Below are positions 45,501 through 55,519 of a stretch of 64,000 nt of DNA, one piece after another. Below the pieces are notes generated by a model, which was not told the origin of the DNA, did not search any database, and saw only the letters and a program-made list of their open reading frames with translations. The DNA lies in the NCBI RefSeq assembly GCF_000003195.3, contig NC_012876.2, positions 5,519,306-5,583,305 of the forward strand, written 5' to 3'. Origin of the DNA: Sorghum bicolor. Taxonomy: Eukaryota; Streptophyta; Magnoliopsida; Poales; Poaceae. A program made the translations under genes and the position numbers. Each line of letters opens with the position of its first letter. Within the stretch, counting starts at the first letter, position 1.

Positions 45501-45718
45501 TCCGAGCAGTCGATCTCCTTTCCCTTGTAGAGTGGGAACGGTGGTCGGGCGCTTGGTGCCGTCATGCGTGTGGTCGGAGACGGCGTGATCTCAGATTGGA
45601 TCTGGATCTCCTTCGGAACCGTGGTCGCGAAGCCGCCGCTGCACGTCGTCCACGTGATCTGGCCGACGGTGAACGTGAGGCCTTCGGGCACGGTCGCGGA
45701 AGCTGGGATCGTGACCAT
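42578..45718 (-). CDS. Gypsy gag-protease
   Basis: An open frame of 1046 residues from the first ATG, which lies 48 bases inside the primer-binding end. The long N-terminal part is low-complexity and Arg/Asp-rich. The retrotransposon gag domain lies about mid-protein (NFKLEKLKKYDGKENPENWI, WEELRQAFIDNF, LRDYIRRFSDMR). A zinc-knuckle-like CQLHPKSNHTMEEC follows after a highly charged RDDGRGRYDNR stretch. The aspartic protease is near the end (RVLVDGGSSIDILF). Gag would form the particle and protease would process it. The frame ends at a TAG immediately before RT sequence, which in an active element would normally continue. Confidence 0.88.
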   Translation of the reverse strand: MVTIPASATVPEGLTFTVGQITWTTCSGGFATTVPKEIQIQSEITPSPTTRMTAPSARPPFPLYKGKEIDCSDLLQALDRADSKLLEVSQLINGVLRRPDQAAPTDFFKSRRPTRVTTHERLGASLTITSTPSGRSVELKKEGYPCGLNNSASVYSQHIQSTFSKAGWLPTRNNRHHVNMVTIREIRDDQVSSTNSSTGSVPTEVINTEDEDYDLDFPSHPPGFDRFPIFPPRRGDIVFNISADEPDVDGETDDQRQLREQRNAERARRHADEQQQMPPNNLNDAFDMVGDQPVYKTPSANVAVAMANLDRLPDTPECQGVRTSIRAHLIAAMGQTATLLKRVQDVSYTGAASDQTNRSRASPSRRHRSRSPDNRRGDSRRDDGGRDADGRRQQNRARGQEENQHRDLRHNIPPKDARDRINRRTAERAVHENLRRIEYDATHGPPGLRQFSSHLRQVVWPRNFKLEKLKKYDGKENPENWITLYEIAVRSAAGDEHVMANYFPVVLDQAGHQWLLGLPEDSFDSWEELRQAFIDNFIATCEQPGNKYDLERIRDRRNEPLRDYIRRFSDMRLKIPKISHDEAISAFIKGLRFHEALRNKLLRKRPTTVAELLATAKNYADADDAEKLIRDDARGPDQPPRRDDGRGRYDNRNHRRSDNRDHREGWDRRRDSRDDFRGKRPREYDHEVNTVKRPNGRRDYQDDYNKTLKGSCQLHPKSNHTMEECRVLKSIYTLRAAQEDSAKKNNKRDGHDHEDEDEDQDRDPRHQYVSPTDVVHSIFGGKVSTESKRERKLLKRACLNIDSTDGLIADPKFPAWSHREISFSRKDQWAAIPEPGRFPLILDPCINSIRFERVLVDGGSSIDILFRNSLPALKISPAQLKPYDAQFWGVLPGQSSVPLGQITLPVQFGTPDHFRTEFINFVVADIDGTYHAILGRPSLTKFMAVPHYSYLVLKMPTEKGVLTIRGNVYTAYTCEEESFKITEAIDLSIRMAETANQAAQLPPDQLRLPEQETARKNSKSKEYKEVQLVEGNPEKTALIGANLDPK

Positions 45719-45747
45719 CTTGTTCGCCGGAAAAGTTGCACGCACAC

Positions 45748-45765
45748 CCCCTACCTGGCGCGCCA
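45748..45765 (-). other. Primer-binding-site region
   Basis: On the element's strand the 5' LTR is followed after one base by TGGCGCGCCAGGTAGGGG. TGG at this place is expected, since it pairs with the CCA end of a tRNA. The matching tRNA was not identified with confidence. Confidence 0.6.
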
Positions 45766-45766
45766 C

Positions 45767-46228
45767 TGTCGACGAAAGCTAGTCGGCAGTCTACCTTGAG
45801 GTATACCCACGGTAGTAGTTTATCGGTAGACGGTGCGCAAACTACGAACTCGATGGTGACGCAAGACACGGACAAGCTTTTTATCCAGGTTCGGCCGCCG
45901 AGTTGGCGTAATACCTACGTCCTGCGTCTGGTTGTATTGATTTGTGTTGAGAGAATATGATGTGTCCTAGGGGGGTCCCTTGCCCCTCCTTATATAGTCT
46001 GGAGGGCAGGGTTACAGATCTGGAAACTAATCCTAGTCGGTTACAATTGCCATGGATAATTCGATATCAATTCCTATTCTAACCGACTAGAATCCTGCTT
46101 GATCTCCACATCTTGTTTCCTTGCGCGAAACTCCAGATTGTCGGATCAAGCCTTGAACTCGTCTCGTAATGGGCCAAGCCTCCTGGCCGAAGTCTAGCCG
46201 TAAGGGTATAGGGGTTTATACCCCCACA
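45767..46228 (-). repeat. 5' LTR of the gypsy element (right in this view)
   Basis: 462 bp, TG...CA ends. CCTTATATA at 45988-45996 is the reversed TATATAAGG and should drive the gag-pol transcript leftward. Differs from the other LTR at five sites, all transitions. Confidence 0.95.
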
Positions 46229-46516
46229 GCAACTCCAAGAGAAGAGCTATCCATGTTATGTATTCTATATTTGCCTATTTTGAGAGAGAAAAGAGAATCC
46301 AACAGCTATGGTATTTGGTTTGCTAAAATAGCAAGTCATCTATACTGGAGTTCTCGCATGGTAAATATAGCTTGCATGTCCCATTAGCTATATGATTTGC
46401 CATATAGAAAGACTGTTGGAGATTTTTGTTTTTTTTACATAATTTTCTATTTTAGAGGTTGGCTAAATCTTGAATTTAGCCATCCATTTTTACCAACTCT
46501 CTTGGAGTTGCTCTAA

Positions 46517-46800
46517 TAAGGTCTTCTCCAATAGTTTGCTATTTAGCCTTGGCAAAAGAACTTGACATCCTAGGATTTTTGCCAAAATCACAAAATTAAG
46601 CCTCCAACAAATTGGCAAAACTAGTTGGCAAATTAGGATACACGTGATGCCAAGCGATGGAGGACTTGGCATATTTGCCAAGTGAAGGGGGAATCAAGCT
46701 CATAAAATTGCCAAGTAGTTTTGCCAACTTGTTGGAGGTTGTTTTTTGTGGTTTTGGCAAAAATTCTATGATGCCAAGTACTTTTAGCATGGAGTTGCTC
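46517..46800. repeat. Foldback repeat next to the gypsy element
   Basis: Contains inverted copies of TTGGCAAAACTAGTTGGCAA and TTGCCAAGTAGTTTTGCC around a centre near 46670, with GGTCTTCTCC at one end and GGAGTTGCTCC at the other. Probably a MITE related to the neighbouring GAGCAACTCC family. Non-coding. Confidence 0.45.
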
Positions 46801-47219
46801 CAGTTGTGCCGGACACTAAGATGCATGTGCGTGCCTTTCTTATTCTTTTCTTTTCTTCCCCTCAAAAAAGATTATTTTTCTCTTATTTTTTCTTATTTAT
46901 TTTCCTTGTTTTCTTTTTATTATTCTTGATATTGACTGTTATTTTATTTTTTTTCCAAATCACTTCTTTATTTACATTTTTTCTTTCGTCCTATGTTACG
47001 AGTGTTCTTTCCCTTCGCTTTTCATGTTCCCTCAAGTTTTGTATTTTCTTTGCTCATTTGTATTTTCTTTACCTTATATTATTTTTATATATCTTTGTTT
47101 GTATTTTTGTTATATATATTTAATAGAAGTTTTTCATGTATCCGTGACCTTTGTGATCTTGTGATGTTATCTTGAAACTTTTCTAGTTTTATTTTATTGT
47201 TCTGATAATGTTTCCCTTA
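46801..47219. other. T-rich gene-free stretch
   Basis: The plus strand is dominated by T and C for about 400 bases. The frames it offers are Phe/Leu strings and not credible proteins. No feature recognised. Confidence 0.5.
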
Positions 47220-47922
47220 TCTATAACTCTTATAAAGCTAAACCCCACTAGGGCCTTGTTTAGTTCCGAAAAAATTTCGGATTTCGACACTGTAGTATTT
47301 TCGTTTTTATTTGATAAATATTATCCAATTATGGACTAATTAGGCTCAAAAGATTCATCTCGTGATTTACAGGCAACTGTGCAATTAGTTTTTATTTTCG
47401 TCTATATCTAATGCTTCATGCATGTGCTCCAAGATTTGATATGATGGGGAATCTTGAAAAGTTTTTGGTTTTCGGGGTGAACTAAACAAGGCCTAGATTA
47501 ATTCTCTCTTCATGCAAGGTGTCCACATCATTCCCACTAAGTGACCCACTAAATATTTTATCTCTTCATGCAAGATGTCCACATCATTTCCTACTAAGTC
47601 CATGTCATTTCATATTAATTATAAAAAATAACCATGTCATCTATATCATATGAAATACTTTAAATCTTTAATATATTCACATACAAGTCATGTACATACA
47701 TTATTTGTTTCATCACCAATTAATTTCTCTATAATGTAACCAAATATTAGTTTTTGTTTTATTAGCTTAGCAATTTTTTACTAGATCTAATACAATAAAA
47801 TACATGCAAGTCCAATTCATATGTATACATACATAATAGACTAAATATTATATAGTAATACTATGTATATAATAATTTATTTTTAAAAAAATCCTACGAC
47901 AACATGCGGGGAATTCACCTAG
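47220..47922 (+). mobile_element. Candidate Helitron with a nested MITE
   Basis: Starts TCTATAACTCTTATAAAGC after an A and ends ACAACATGCGGGGAATTCAC then CTAG before a T. These match Helitron end rules and resemble the candidate at 21193-21417. A complete Tourist-like MITE lies 30 bp inside the left end. No gene content. Confidence 0.45.
47252..47493 (+). mobile_element. Tourist-like MITE, TSD TAG
   Basis: GGCCTTGTTTAGTTCCG to GGTGAACTAAACAAGGCC, flanked by TAG on both sides. 242 bp, nested in the candidate Helitron. Confidence 0.85.
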
Positions 47923-48061
47923 TTTTTACAGTACTCATGGCGATCTTCCTGTGATCGTGTCTGACTGGTCGGCAGCCAATAATAGCGGCAAACAGTCCAT
48001 CACTCGCCTCCTGTGATCTTTTATGTCAAATCAAATACCAAAAACATTCGGCTTTGCTTAA

Positions 48062-48409
48062 CTCCACACCCAAATCACTCCCACAAACCCAAACATAGAT
48101 AAGGGACCCCCACGAGTAGCAGTAGCGGATGGACGGGTTGCTTGATCGGCGTCTTGTTCAGTTCGCGAAAAAATTTGACTTTGGCTACCGTAGTACTTTC
48201 ATTTGTATGTAAAAATTATTATCCAATTACAGACTAATTAGACTCAAAAGATTCGTCTCGTAAATTACAGACAAATTGTGCAATTAGTTTTTGTTTTTAT
48301 CTATATTTAATGCTTCATGCATATATATACAGATTTGATGTGATGAGAAATCTTGAAAATTTTTAAAAACTAAACAAAGTCTTACTTTGTCCATGCTTTT
48401 AGCTCAAGC
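48062..48409 (-). pseudogene. Duplicated fragment of valyl-tRNA synthetase exon 1 and intron 1, split by a MITE
   Basis: 48062-48147 matches 32332-32411 closely (for example CCCACGAGTAGCAG and GATGGACGGGTTGC), and 48381-48409 matches 32421-32449 (CTTACTTTGTCCATGCTT). The second part includes the start codon, the three-codon exon 1 and its donor in minus orientation. No further exons follow, so it cannot encode the enzyme. A MITE separates the two parts. Confidence 0.75.
48148..48382 (+). mobile_element. Tourist-like MITE inside the synthetase fragment
   Basis: GGCGTCTTGTTCAGTTCG to AACTAAACAAAGTC, diverged TIRs of the family, with AAAAGATTCGTCTCGTAAAT inside. Absent at the matching place in the parent gene, so it inserted after the duplication. 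Confidence 0.7.
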
Positions 48410-49806
48410 ATGACAGAGTCGGGAGTCTATGGGTTCATAAAATTACATAGATTTGTTTTAACAAACATTTCCGGTTTGGACATGAAAGGGGATTGGGGCA
48501 TTGGGCAGGCGGGGCAAGTGGAGTGGCATTACACAAGTAGGCTATTTTTGTAGATGTTCCACTAGCATGTGGGGTCTTCGAAAAATTGGCCCAATTTGCA
48601 CCTGACGGGATGGGCTTTAACGAGCTTTCTTCTCTTTTACTTTTCGTGCATGAATCTTCATGGGCCACAAAATTTTTTAGTCTCAGCGATTGGGTCGTTC
48701 ACCATCGCCGCCAACGCCGACAAGATTTTCGTCGCAAGCTTTTGGGTGCTCTGCCGCCTCTTTCAGGTGCCCTTAACAAAATTGTTGATTTGGGCATATC
48801 AGAATTTTGTGAATAAACAGTAGATCCAGAGGCTCGCGGCAAAAGTCAATTCAAGTTAGAATGCTCGTACATCCGACAGTTTTCAACCTGGGAGTCGTAC
48901 GCTTAAAGAACTTGCTCCAACAGAAGGTCAGGCTCTGAGTTTTGAATTTCAAATTCGTTTGAATCTAAGTTTCATTAATTGTTCAGAAACTATAAATTTT
49001 GAATTTCAAAATCTAAGAACTTAAAACATTTATTCGGGACTCTTTGCAATTTTGAATAAAAAAACTTGCACTACAAAATTGTAGACTCAACTAGTTTAAA
49101 AAATTTAAATTTGAAAATTTAAGAACTTAAACAAAAACAATTTGTACTCTAACAAATAAAGAATTTATCAATCACAAAGTTGTAGATAATGTTGAGATCT
49201 ACAATTTTTACTTAAAGTTTATATTCATCCAACTTTGTATAAAAGTTATGAATTTTTTATGCAACTATTTTTAGAGAGGTGTGTTACATCCTAAGAAATT
49301 CATTTCAAATAGTCATTAACTGAAGTGGTCTCTTATAGACGATCAATAGAGGCGTGTGTTTGCCTAAGATCACTTTCGCCATTCAGAGGTGTGTGTTTTC
49401 ATTAATGAAAAGTGATGGTGGCCTGCAATTTTGAAGATTCACTTATCTATTTGTTTGAGTTTATCTGTTAAATCTGACAGTGTTTTTCTCTCTCTCACAA
49501 TAAATCAACAAACAATGTTTTTAACTATGACTTATCAGCCAAATGAAACTTATGCACTATTCTAATTAATACTTAGTATACAAAAAGGTAACAAAGGTTT
49601 CATTTTGATTTTCCAATTTAGAAAATCACATACGTGCTCATGAAGATAATGTTAGCGTACGTGTGTTCATAGGATTAAGTGCGCATACATATTTAGACGT
49701 CAGCGTTCAACTGTGTAATTCTCAAAAGAAAAAAAACAGGCAACATATAAAAAGTGAGTCCAATTAAACGCATCATACAGCTTATAGCAAATACTACGGT
49801 ACTGAA
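48410..49806. other. Gene-free flank downstream of the DUF247 gene
   Basis: Short frames at 48435-48823 resemble nothing known. A degraded MITE fragment with TTTTTCTCTCTCTCACAATA lies near 49480-49550. The part next to 49806 should contain the 3' UTR of the DUF247 gene. Confidence 0.5.
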
Positions 49807-52800
49807 TCACTGGGTTCCTCCGACCTGCGGCATCTGGAACACCGATCCGAACCATCGGGAACACGGGTACACGGTGCAGAAGGTCTGCATCGCCGTCATG
49901 AGCAGCAGCACGACGGCGGCGAGCAGCGTGAGGATCCGCCACGACCTGAACACGTACTTCCTGAGCAGCTTCTGCGCCCGCGCCGCCGCTCGCCGGCTCC
50001 GGTGCGCGTTCACCTCCCGTATCGCGGCGTCCAGCCGGGGCACCTTGCCCAGCCGCGTCGCCCGGCACATGCCGTTCCACATGTCGGCGGCCTCCCTGTC
50101 GCTCTTGAGGTGGTTCACCACCACGCCGCTCTGCCGGAGGATCTTCACGTCCTTGGCCGTGTCGACGATGCCGTTCATCAGCTCCGTGTACCTCGCCAGC
50201 ACCAGCGGGCCGCGCACCGCCACGGCCTCGTACGCCACCAGGTTCCGGAGCACCACCTCCGTGTTGCCGTCCAGCGTGATGATCGGCAGGCTCAGCGTCG
50301 CCGCCGCCGCGTCGAAGGCGATCCCGGCGATCCCCTCCGGCGCCGGCACGAACCGGACGCCCCACCGCGCTAGCGTCGCCACCGACGGGATCATGATCTC
50401 CTGCGCCAGCGGCGAGCTGCTGCTGATGATGCCGCCCAGGTTCACGCCCTTGAGCCGCGCCTCCATGTCCGTCGACGCCATCAGCTTGGTCACCAGCGGC
50501 GCCATCGCCGACAGCAGCGGCACCTTGCGCATGATCTTCCCCGGGAGGCTCGACGCCATGCTCATCGGCCGGGAGATGAGGTTCTTCCGGATGAACCGGA
50601 CGGGCGCCACGTCGAGGCTGGACACCTGCATGCACGCCTGCTTCACCTTGTCGTAGTCCGGCAGCTGCTGCGACGGGTCGAGCATGGCGATGGTGAACTC
50701 CTCGGGCACCATCGGCGGCGGCTCACGGCCGCCGCCGTCTCCGCCGTCGAAGACCGTCGCGTCGGGGACGAGGAAGTGGTAGAGGAGCTCGAGCATGTGC
50801 GCGTGCCTGGCGACGTCGGCGGCGATCAGCTCGGCGGTGGTCTTGATCGGGGACACCTCCTTGATGAAGCGGTCGAGCACGGCGTGCAGCGCGCCGGCGG
50901 CGGCCTGCTCGGCCTTGGGGTGGCGGAGCGCGAGCGCCTGGGAGAAGAGGAAGAGCGGGATCTGGTTCTCCAGCATCATGGCGTCGCGCACGGTGGCGTT
51001 GATCCAGTTGGTCGCCGAGGACACCATGTCGGTCACCTCGTCGCGGTGGTAGCTCTCGAGGAAGTCGAGGAGGAAGCAGGTGTCAATGGCCATCATCCAT
51101 GCCAGCGTCTGGTCGCTCAGCTCCAGGAACCTGTGGACGTACGTGCACTAATAGTAATCAGTTAATTATTTAGTGAATCTTGTAACCAAAATTAAATATT
51201 ACAGAACTTCAGTTATATTCTAATTGTGTGAAGAGTGGGAAATCTGAGATTGAGAGGACTAAGGCCTTGTTTAGTTCTCTCCAGAATCTAAAAACTTTTC
51301 AAGATTTTCCATCACATCGAATCTTACGGTAAATTTCTAGAGCATTAGATATAGATAAAAAATAACTAATTACACAATTTGCCTAAAAATTACGAGACGA
51401 TTTTTTTAAGCCTAGTTAGTCTATAATTAGATAATAGTTATCAAATATAAACAAAAATGCTACATTGTACAAATCTAAAAAGAATAGATCTAAACAAGGC
51501 CTAAGAAGCAGGCAGTTTGTTGTTGTTGTTGTTGTTGTTGTGAATTGAAAGTTTGAAACAGACTGATTTTGTGAATCGTTCCTAGTAGACACTAGGGTAC
51601 AGAGTCTGGTTACTAATGGGCCGGTAGTGTTTGGGCTTTGCCCCAAAACAGCCCAAAAGCCAGTGAACTGTTAGCCTTTTTAATGCCCATTTTGGTCAAA
51701 CGGCCTCTAAAGCTTATATGAGTCTTTTTTTAAAAAAAAATGGAAGCCTATATGACCGGTGAAACCATCACTGCTCCAAAATTTGGCTTCCAAAATAATG
51801 AGTGCTACTATTGTATCAACAAAAAGCTTCACTCTAGGTTCAAAAAAAAAAAAGCTTCACTCAACGTATAAGCTCTATAGGAAAGGCCGGAAATGTGTAA
51901 CTCCAAAAATTTGTGTGTATTACTGTATTTTAGCAGGCTCGACAAACCGGGTCAATCCGACTTGTTTTTCTGCCTCATTCTCATTTTTTCTTAGTATAAA
52001 TGCAAAAAAAAGATCACATTAGCTAAGTCAACAACCATCTGGTATGAAGTTAAGTAAGGCAGCAGGAAACAATACACTCTAGGAGAACAATAGTTAGCAC
52101 TCCAATACTCCCCCTACCAAAAAAGAATGTAACTATGATATTTGTGCAGTGAATAATATTAACATTTATGTCTCTAATAACTTGGTTTGCTATGGAAATA
52201 TATTCTATAATTAATTATTGTACTGGTGTGTTTATTTCATAAATGTTAGTACTCCCTTTTTATATATAATAACTTAATTTGGTCAATCTCTAAACCGTTT
52301 AGCTACTCAAAAAATGACAATTGTATTTTTCAGGGGAGACAGAGGGAGTAAGAAGTTTAGTCAATTCATTAGGGATTTGTTTACTTAAAAAAAATTCATT
52401 AGGGATTTTGTCAATTGTAAACAGAAGCAAGGATATTAGGCGAGGATCAAAGGCGATGCATGCATGATGAGTAGTGATCCAGTACTGCATCTGCTTGATG
52501 GACGGGACGTGCACAGAACACGGCGTATACCTGTGGTAGGGCGCCCGAATCTTGTCCTGGTCCTGGAGCAGCCGCTGCACGAGGTGGTCGAACTTTCGGC
52601 CGTCGGCGAAGAGCTTCTCGGCGCGCTTGGCGGCGGCGAGCTTGTAGCGCTCCATGTCCCTGAGCTCGGCGCGGCCGCAGTGGTAGGGCCCCAGCGCGAA
52701 GTGCTGCGGCAGGTACGCGTCGGGGCGCGTCGCCCTGAGCAGCCGCGGCACGTCGAACACCTTGGCCGCCGCGCCCAGCGCGTCGGCGGCTTCCCGCTCC

Positions 52801-52910
52801 AGGCTCTGCCGCACCCGGCTCAGCCACCGGTCCTCGTCGAAGTGCAGCCCCGCGCTCGCCGCCGACGACTGCACGAACCGCGCCCGCGCCTGCAGCTCCG
52901 ACAGCGCCAT
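49807..52910 (-). CDS. DUF247 (UPF0481) membrane-anchored protein
   Basis: Two exons, 52910-52531 and 51130-49807, with a 1400-bp GT-AG intron; 567 residues. Exon 1 gives the N-terminal DUF247 signature (VPRLLRATRPDAYLPQHFAL, then GPYHCG and MERYKL). Exon 2 begins FLELSDQTLAW and continues AIDTCFLLDFLESY and DAMMLENQIPLFLF, the most conserved parts of the family. A single hydrophobic segment near the C terminus (ILTLLAAVVLLLMTAMQTF) would anchor it in a membrane. Biochemical function is unknown; some grass DUF247 genes are male determinants at the self-incompatibility S and Z loci, but nothing here shows that this copy is one. The intron holds two MITEs and a TTG repeat. Exon 2 is very GC-rich. 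Confidence 0.9.
51263..51501 (-). mobile_element. Tourist-like MITE in DUF247 intron, TSD TAA
   Basis: GGCCTTGTTTAGTTCTC at the left and TAAACAAGGCC at the right, flanked by TAA on both sides. Internal motifs (CACATCGAATCTTACGG) run in the minus orientation of the family. 239 bp. Confidence 0.85.
51517..51541 (+). repeat. (TTG)n microsatellite in DUF247 intron
   Basis: About eight TTG units directly after the MITE. Likely length-variable. Confidence 0.85.
52108..52348. mobile_element. Stowaway-like MITE in DUF247 intron
   Basis: Begins CTCCCCCTACCAAAAAAG after TA and ends GGAGACAGAGGGAG before TA. TA duplication and CTCCCTCTG-type ends fit Stowaway. 241 bp, AT-rich, non-coding. Confidence 0.6.
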
Positions 52911-53510
52911 ATGGTGGACTGGTGGTGGTTATTAGCTGCCTCACGGCGAACCGAGTCAACCGACGGCGGCGGCGGACGGGCGATCTCTTCTGGATCTCGA
53001 TGGATCAGTCTCGTAGCCTCGTCGTTGGTCCGCTGTTTGATCTTGCTGGTGCTGTTGTGCACTCGTTTGTTTGCTCCAAGTTGCTTCGTCTTCTTCGATG
53101 GTTGTCTAGCTAGGTATAGAGGTCAGGTCACGCCATGGGATGTGATGAGCGATGAGCTGCTGCTATATACTAGTGTGATGGTGATGCAGGAAGCGCAAGT
53201 GGGTGGTTACGAGCTGGTAAAAGGGGATTAGTTAGTATAGGCACGCGCGTAAGCGTGAAACATGATTGTGGAATAATAGTTTTAGTTTAGTCGATGGATG
53301 AACTGTAAAGCTGGTCGTCGTCGCCGAGTGAAGAAAGCGAGCGCCAGGGAGATGGATGGAACTACATATATGTACTGCCAACACCAGATGCAATGATGAA
53401 CTAATGTCTAATGGTAACATGTTCATATGCATCGTGATGATGTGATGTGATCACAGGCTAATGATCATGCATATTAATATACTGTTGATGAGGAGAGAGG
53501 TCGAGAGACA
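52811..53510. repeat. Duplicated block, copy A: DUF247 exon 1 and upstream region
   Basis: Matches 57131-57770 in the same orientation. GCACCCGGCTCAGC with GTCGAAGTGCAGCCCCGCGC is shared in exon 1, and GGTTACGAGCTGGTAAAA, GCGTAAGCGTGAAACATG and AACTGTAAAGCTGGTCGTCG are shared upstream. The homology resumes at 55253-55500 after a transposon. Copy A contains the real gene and its promoter. Confidence 0.85.
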
Positions 53511-53518
53511 GGTAAGTG

Positions 53519-55248
53519 TGGGCAAATTATCCGATACCCATTGCCCGTACCTGAATTATCCGGATCCGGACCCGAATTACCTGAACCCGAGGTACCCGAT
53601 CCTAAATTCGGATACCGATTTTGATTACCCGAAATTAGTTTGGGTAATTCAGGTAATATCCCCCGGTACCCGAATTACCCAAATATTTGTCTATATCTTT
53701 GTATTTATCATGTGTTGTTAGTTAAATATTAGAACTTATCAATTTATTAGAAGAGTAAATTGCACTCACCATACAACAACTAATTAAGTGGGTGCATATT
53801 AGTCCAACATCTTCTAATTTGTTCAATTTAATACGACAACTATCTAGGTGGATGTTTATTGGTCCAACATCTTCTAATCCGTTTAATTTGAAGTAAGAAC
53901 TTAGTTCATTGATGCGTGTATGTTCCAAGCAGTGTCTTTGTACACTCTAAATCCCTATCATCGGAAGTTACACACCCTAGCACGCTTATTTTGTTCATCA
54001 CTCAACTTGAATTATTTATTATATTATGATATTATTTTTCTGACTCTGTCCAAAAAAAAGCTTACATTCAATTTCTATTTTAAATTTGAGTATAGGAAAA
54101 GTCATACCATTAAGAGAGACATAAAATGGCAAGCTTATGAAAAATCAAATGCTCACTACCTATCCTTCTAAAACTTCCGCGGGAATTTGTAGAAGCTCCA
54201 CATTATGCTAATCACTAAATCGAGTTTTAAGTTTTTACAAACCAATTAACCCCCCTCTCTAGGCCTTTCCTATCCTTTGGACGGTGCAACTGTTACATCG
54301 TCTTCTTCTTTATGTCTACTACATCATCTTATTTTTTTGTGTGTCTACTACATCCTTTAAAAGGTGGCAACCGCTTTTTATTTTCTTTTTTTCTTAGCTT
54401 GGTAAACCTATATAAGAACTTGTTAGTTTGGTTATAGGTAGAACCAAACAAAAAAACCAAAATCAAATTTTGTTGATTCTCGTTTTTGAAAAAAACCTTT
54501 CGGTCCTGATTCTTATGATATGGACAACCCACATATCAGTTCAAGCCAGCCATGAATGACAATAGGTTGGAATTAACATAATATTATGGTATAGAAAGAA
54601 AAATGATCGATTTGGAATTTTTCATATTTATGAAATCAATGACAGCTTTTATATTTGGCTGGGTTCATAAATGATATCGTATAGTAAACGATTCAAGCTG
54701 ATTGATGGATGAGATGAGCATGCTAGGGTCTATTGCAATGACAGTGATTCAAAAGTGTACAAAGATGCGTTGTTACAATACTTGGACCGTATATGCACGA
54801 ATAAGCAAGTTCTTGTATCAAATTAAACTTATGAGAAGATTGTGGATCAATATGCACCCACCTATATTGTTGTTGTATTAAATTGGACAAATTACAAGAT
54901 GTTGGACTAACATGCACCCACTTAGATACTTGTCGTTGGTGAGTGTAATTTACTCTTATTAGAACATAATTCTCTTTGTTTGAACAAGTGATAGTAATAT
55001 ATTATTCTCTACAAAATGTTATTGAAATTCTATACGAATTGCTGCTGAAATTATACATAAATTGCTACTAAAATTTTATATAGTGTGTTGTTTTGTGAAA
55101 ATTCAGGTAAATCGGGAATACTTGAACCCAAACCCGAATTATCGGGTATCCGAATTTGCGGGTAGTGCTTTTTCGGGACTAACATAGGGTAACAATTTTT
55201 ATTACCCGAATTACCTGACCCGAAAAAATCGGATAACCCGAATGCCCA
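53519..55248. mobile_element. hAT-like DNA transposon with ACCCGAA-type subterminal repeats
   Basis: Begins TGGGCAAATTATCCGATACC and ends AATCGGATAACCCGAATGCCCA, inverted ends. Both termini are packed with variants of ACCCGAATTACC (at least six on the left, five on the right). Possible 8-bp duplication GGTAAGTG / GGTTAGAG, 6 of 8 matching. Short TIRs with dense subterminal repeats suit hAT elements, but no transposase is present. The matching place in copy B lacks it. Another element is nested inside. Confidence 0.55.
53736..54956. mobile_element. MULE-like element nested in the hAT-like element
   Basis: Both ends carry inverted, internally repeated sequence: AAGAGTAAATTGCACTCACC on the left against GTGAGTGTAATTTACTCTT on the right, then repeated GTGGGTGCATATTAGTCCAAC units. 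The 9-bp TATTAGAAC lies on both sides (53727-53735 and 54957-54965), as in Mutator-like elements. The left end has about 15 extra bases before the TIR match. No transposase; a non-autonomous element. Confidence 0.55.
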
Positions 55249-55519
55249 GGGTTAGAGAGGGGATAATGGTCCGCAGAGGGGATGATAGGACAACCCGAAG
55301 ATAGTTAGAAGAGGGCATGCTCAGGTCCGGCAGCAAGGAAGACGAAGAATTAGAGCATGCGCCTGCCGGGGCCATTATTCTGAACTTCTTCCATTATTCT
55401 GAATGGGATTCTGAATGGAAATTCTGAAATCTGAAGAATAAGATTGACGATGTCTGCTGGCTTTTGTTTTTCTGCCACTCGCAGTTAACTCTTGAACAAA
55501 TCATAGCTCTTGATTTTTT

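Larger units (their letters stand above)
34210..46228 (-). mobile_element. Complete Ty3/gypsy (Tat-lineage) retrotransposon with antisense gene
   Basis: 12.0 kb, bounded by 462-bp LTRs and flanked by GCAAC on both sides (34205-34209 and 46229-46233). Read on the minus strand the order is LTR, gag-protease, RT-RNase H, archaeal-type RNase H, integrase, a ~4.7-kb 3' region, LTR. The second RNase H (FFDGSLNINGAGAG, AEYEACLHG) places it in the Tat lineage. The 3' region carries a spliced gene on the plus strand and tandem repeats. The LTRs differ at 5 of 462 positions, all transitions, so the insertion is young: about 0.4 Myr if a rate of 1.3e-8 per site per year holds. Pol is broken. Confidence 0.93.
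34203..46513. mobile_element. MITE split by the gypsy insertion, TSD TAA
   Basis: The left end GAGCAAC at 34203-34209 continues after the gypsy element as TCCAAGAGAAGAG (from 46234). The right end is CTCTTGGAGTTGCTC, ending at 46513. TAA flanks both sides (34200-34202 and 46514-46516). Without the 12-kb insert and its duplicated GCAAC the MITE would be about 287 bp. The gypsy element therefore entered within the MITE's own terminal repeat. Confidence 0.7.

Noticed and set aside
46806..47175. Phe/Leu-rich frames suggesting membrane proteins
   Set aside because: They arise from a T-rich stretch without start context, family motif or splice structure.
49700..50656. Long frames of about 300 residues on both strands over DUF247 exon 2
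   Set aside because: Third-position GC bias keeps the other frames open; only the 49807-51130 minus frame has the DUF247 motifs.
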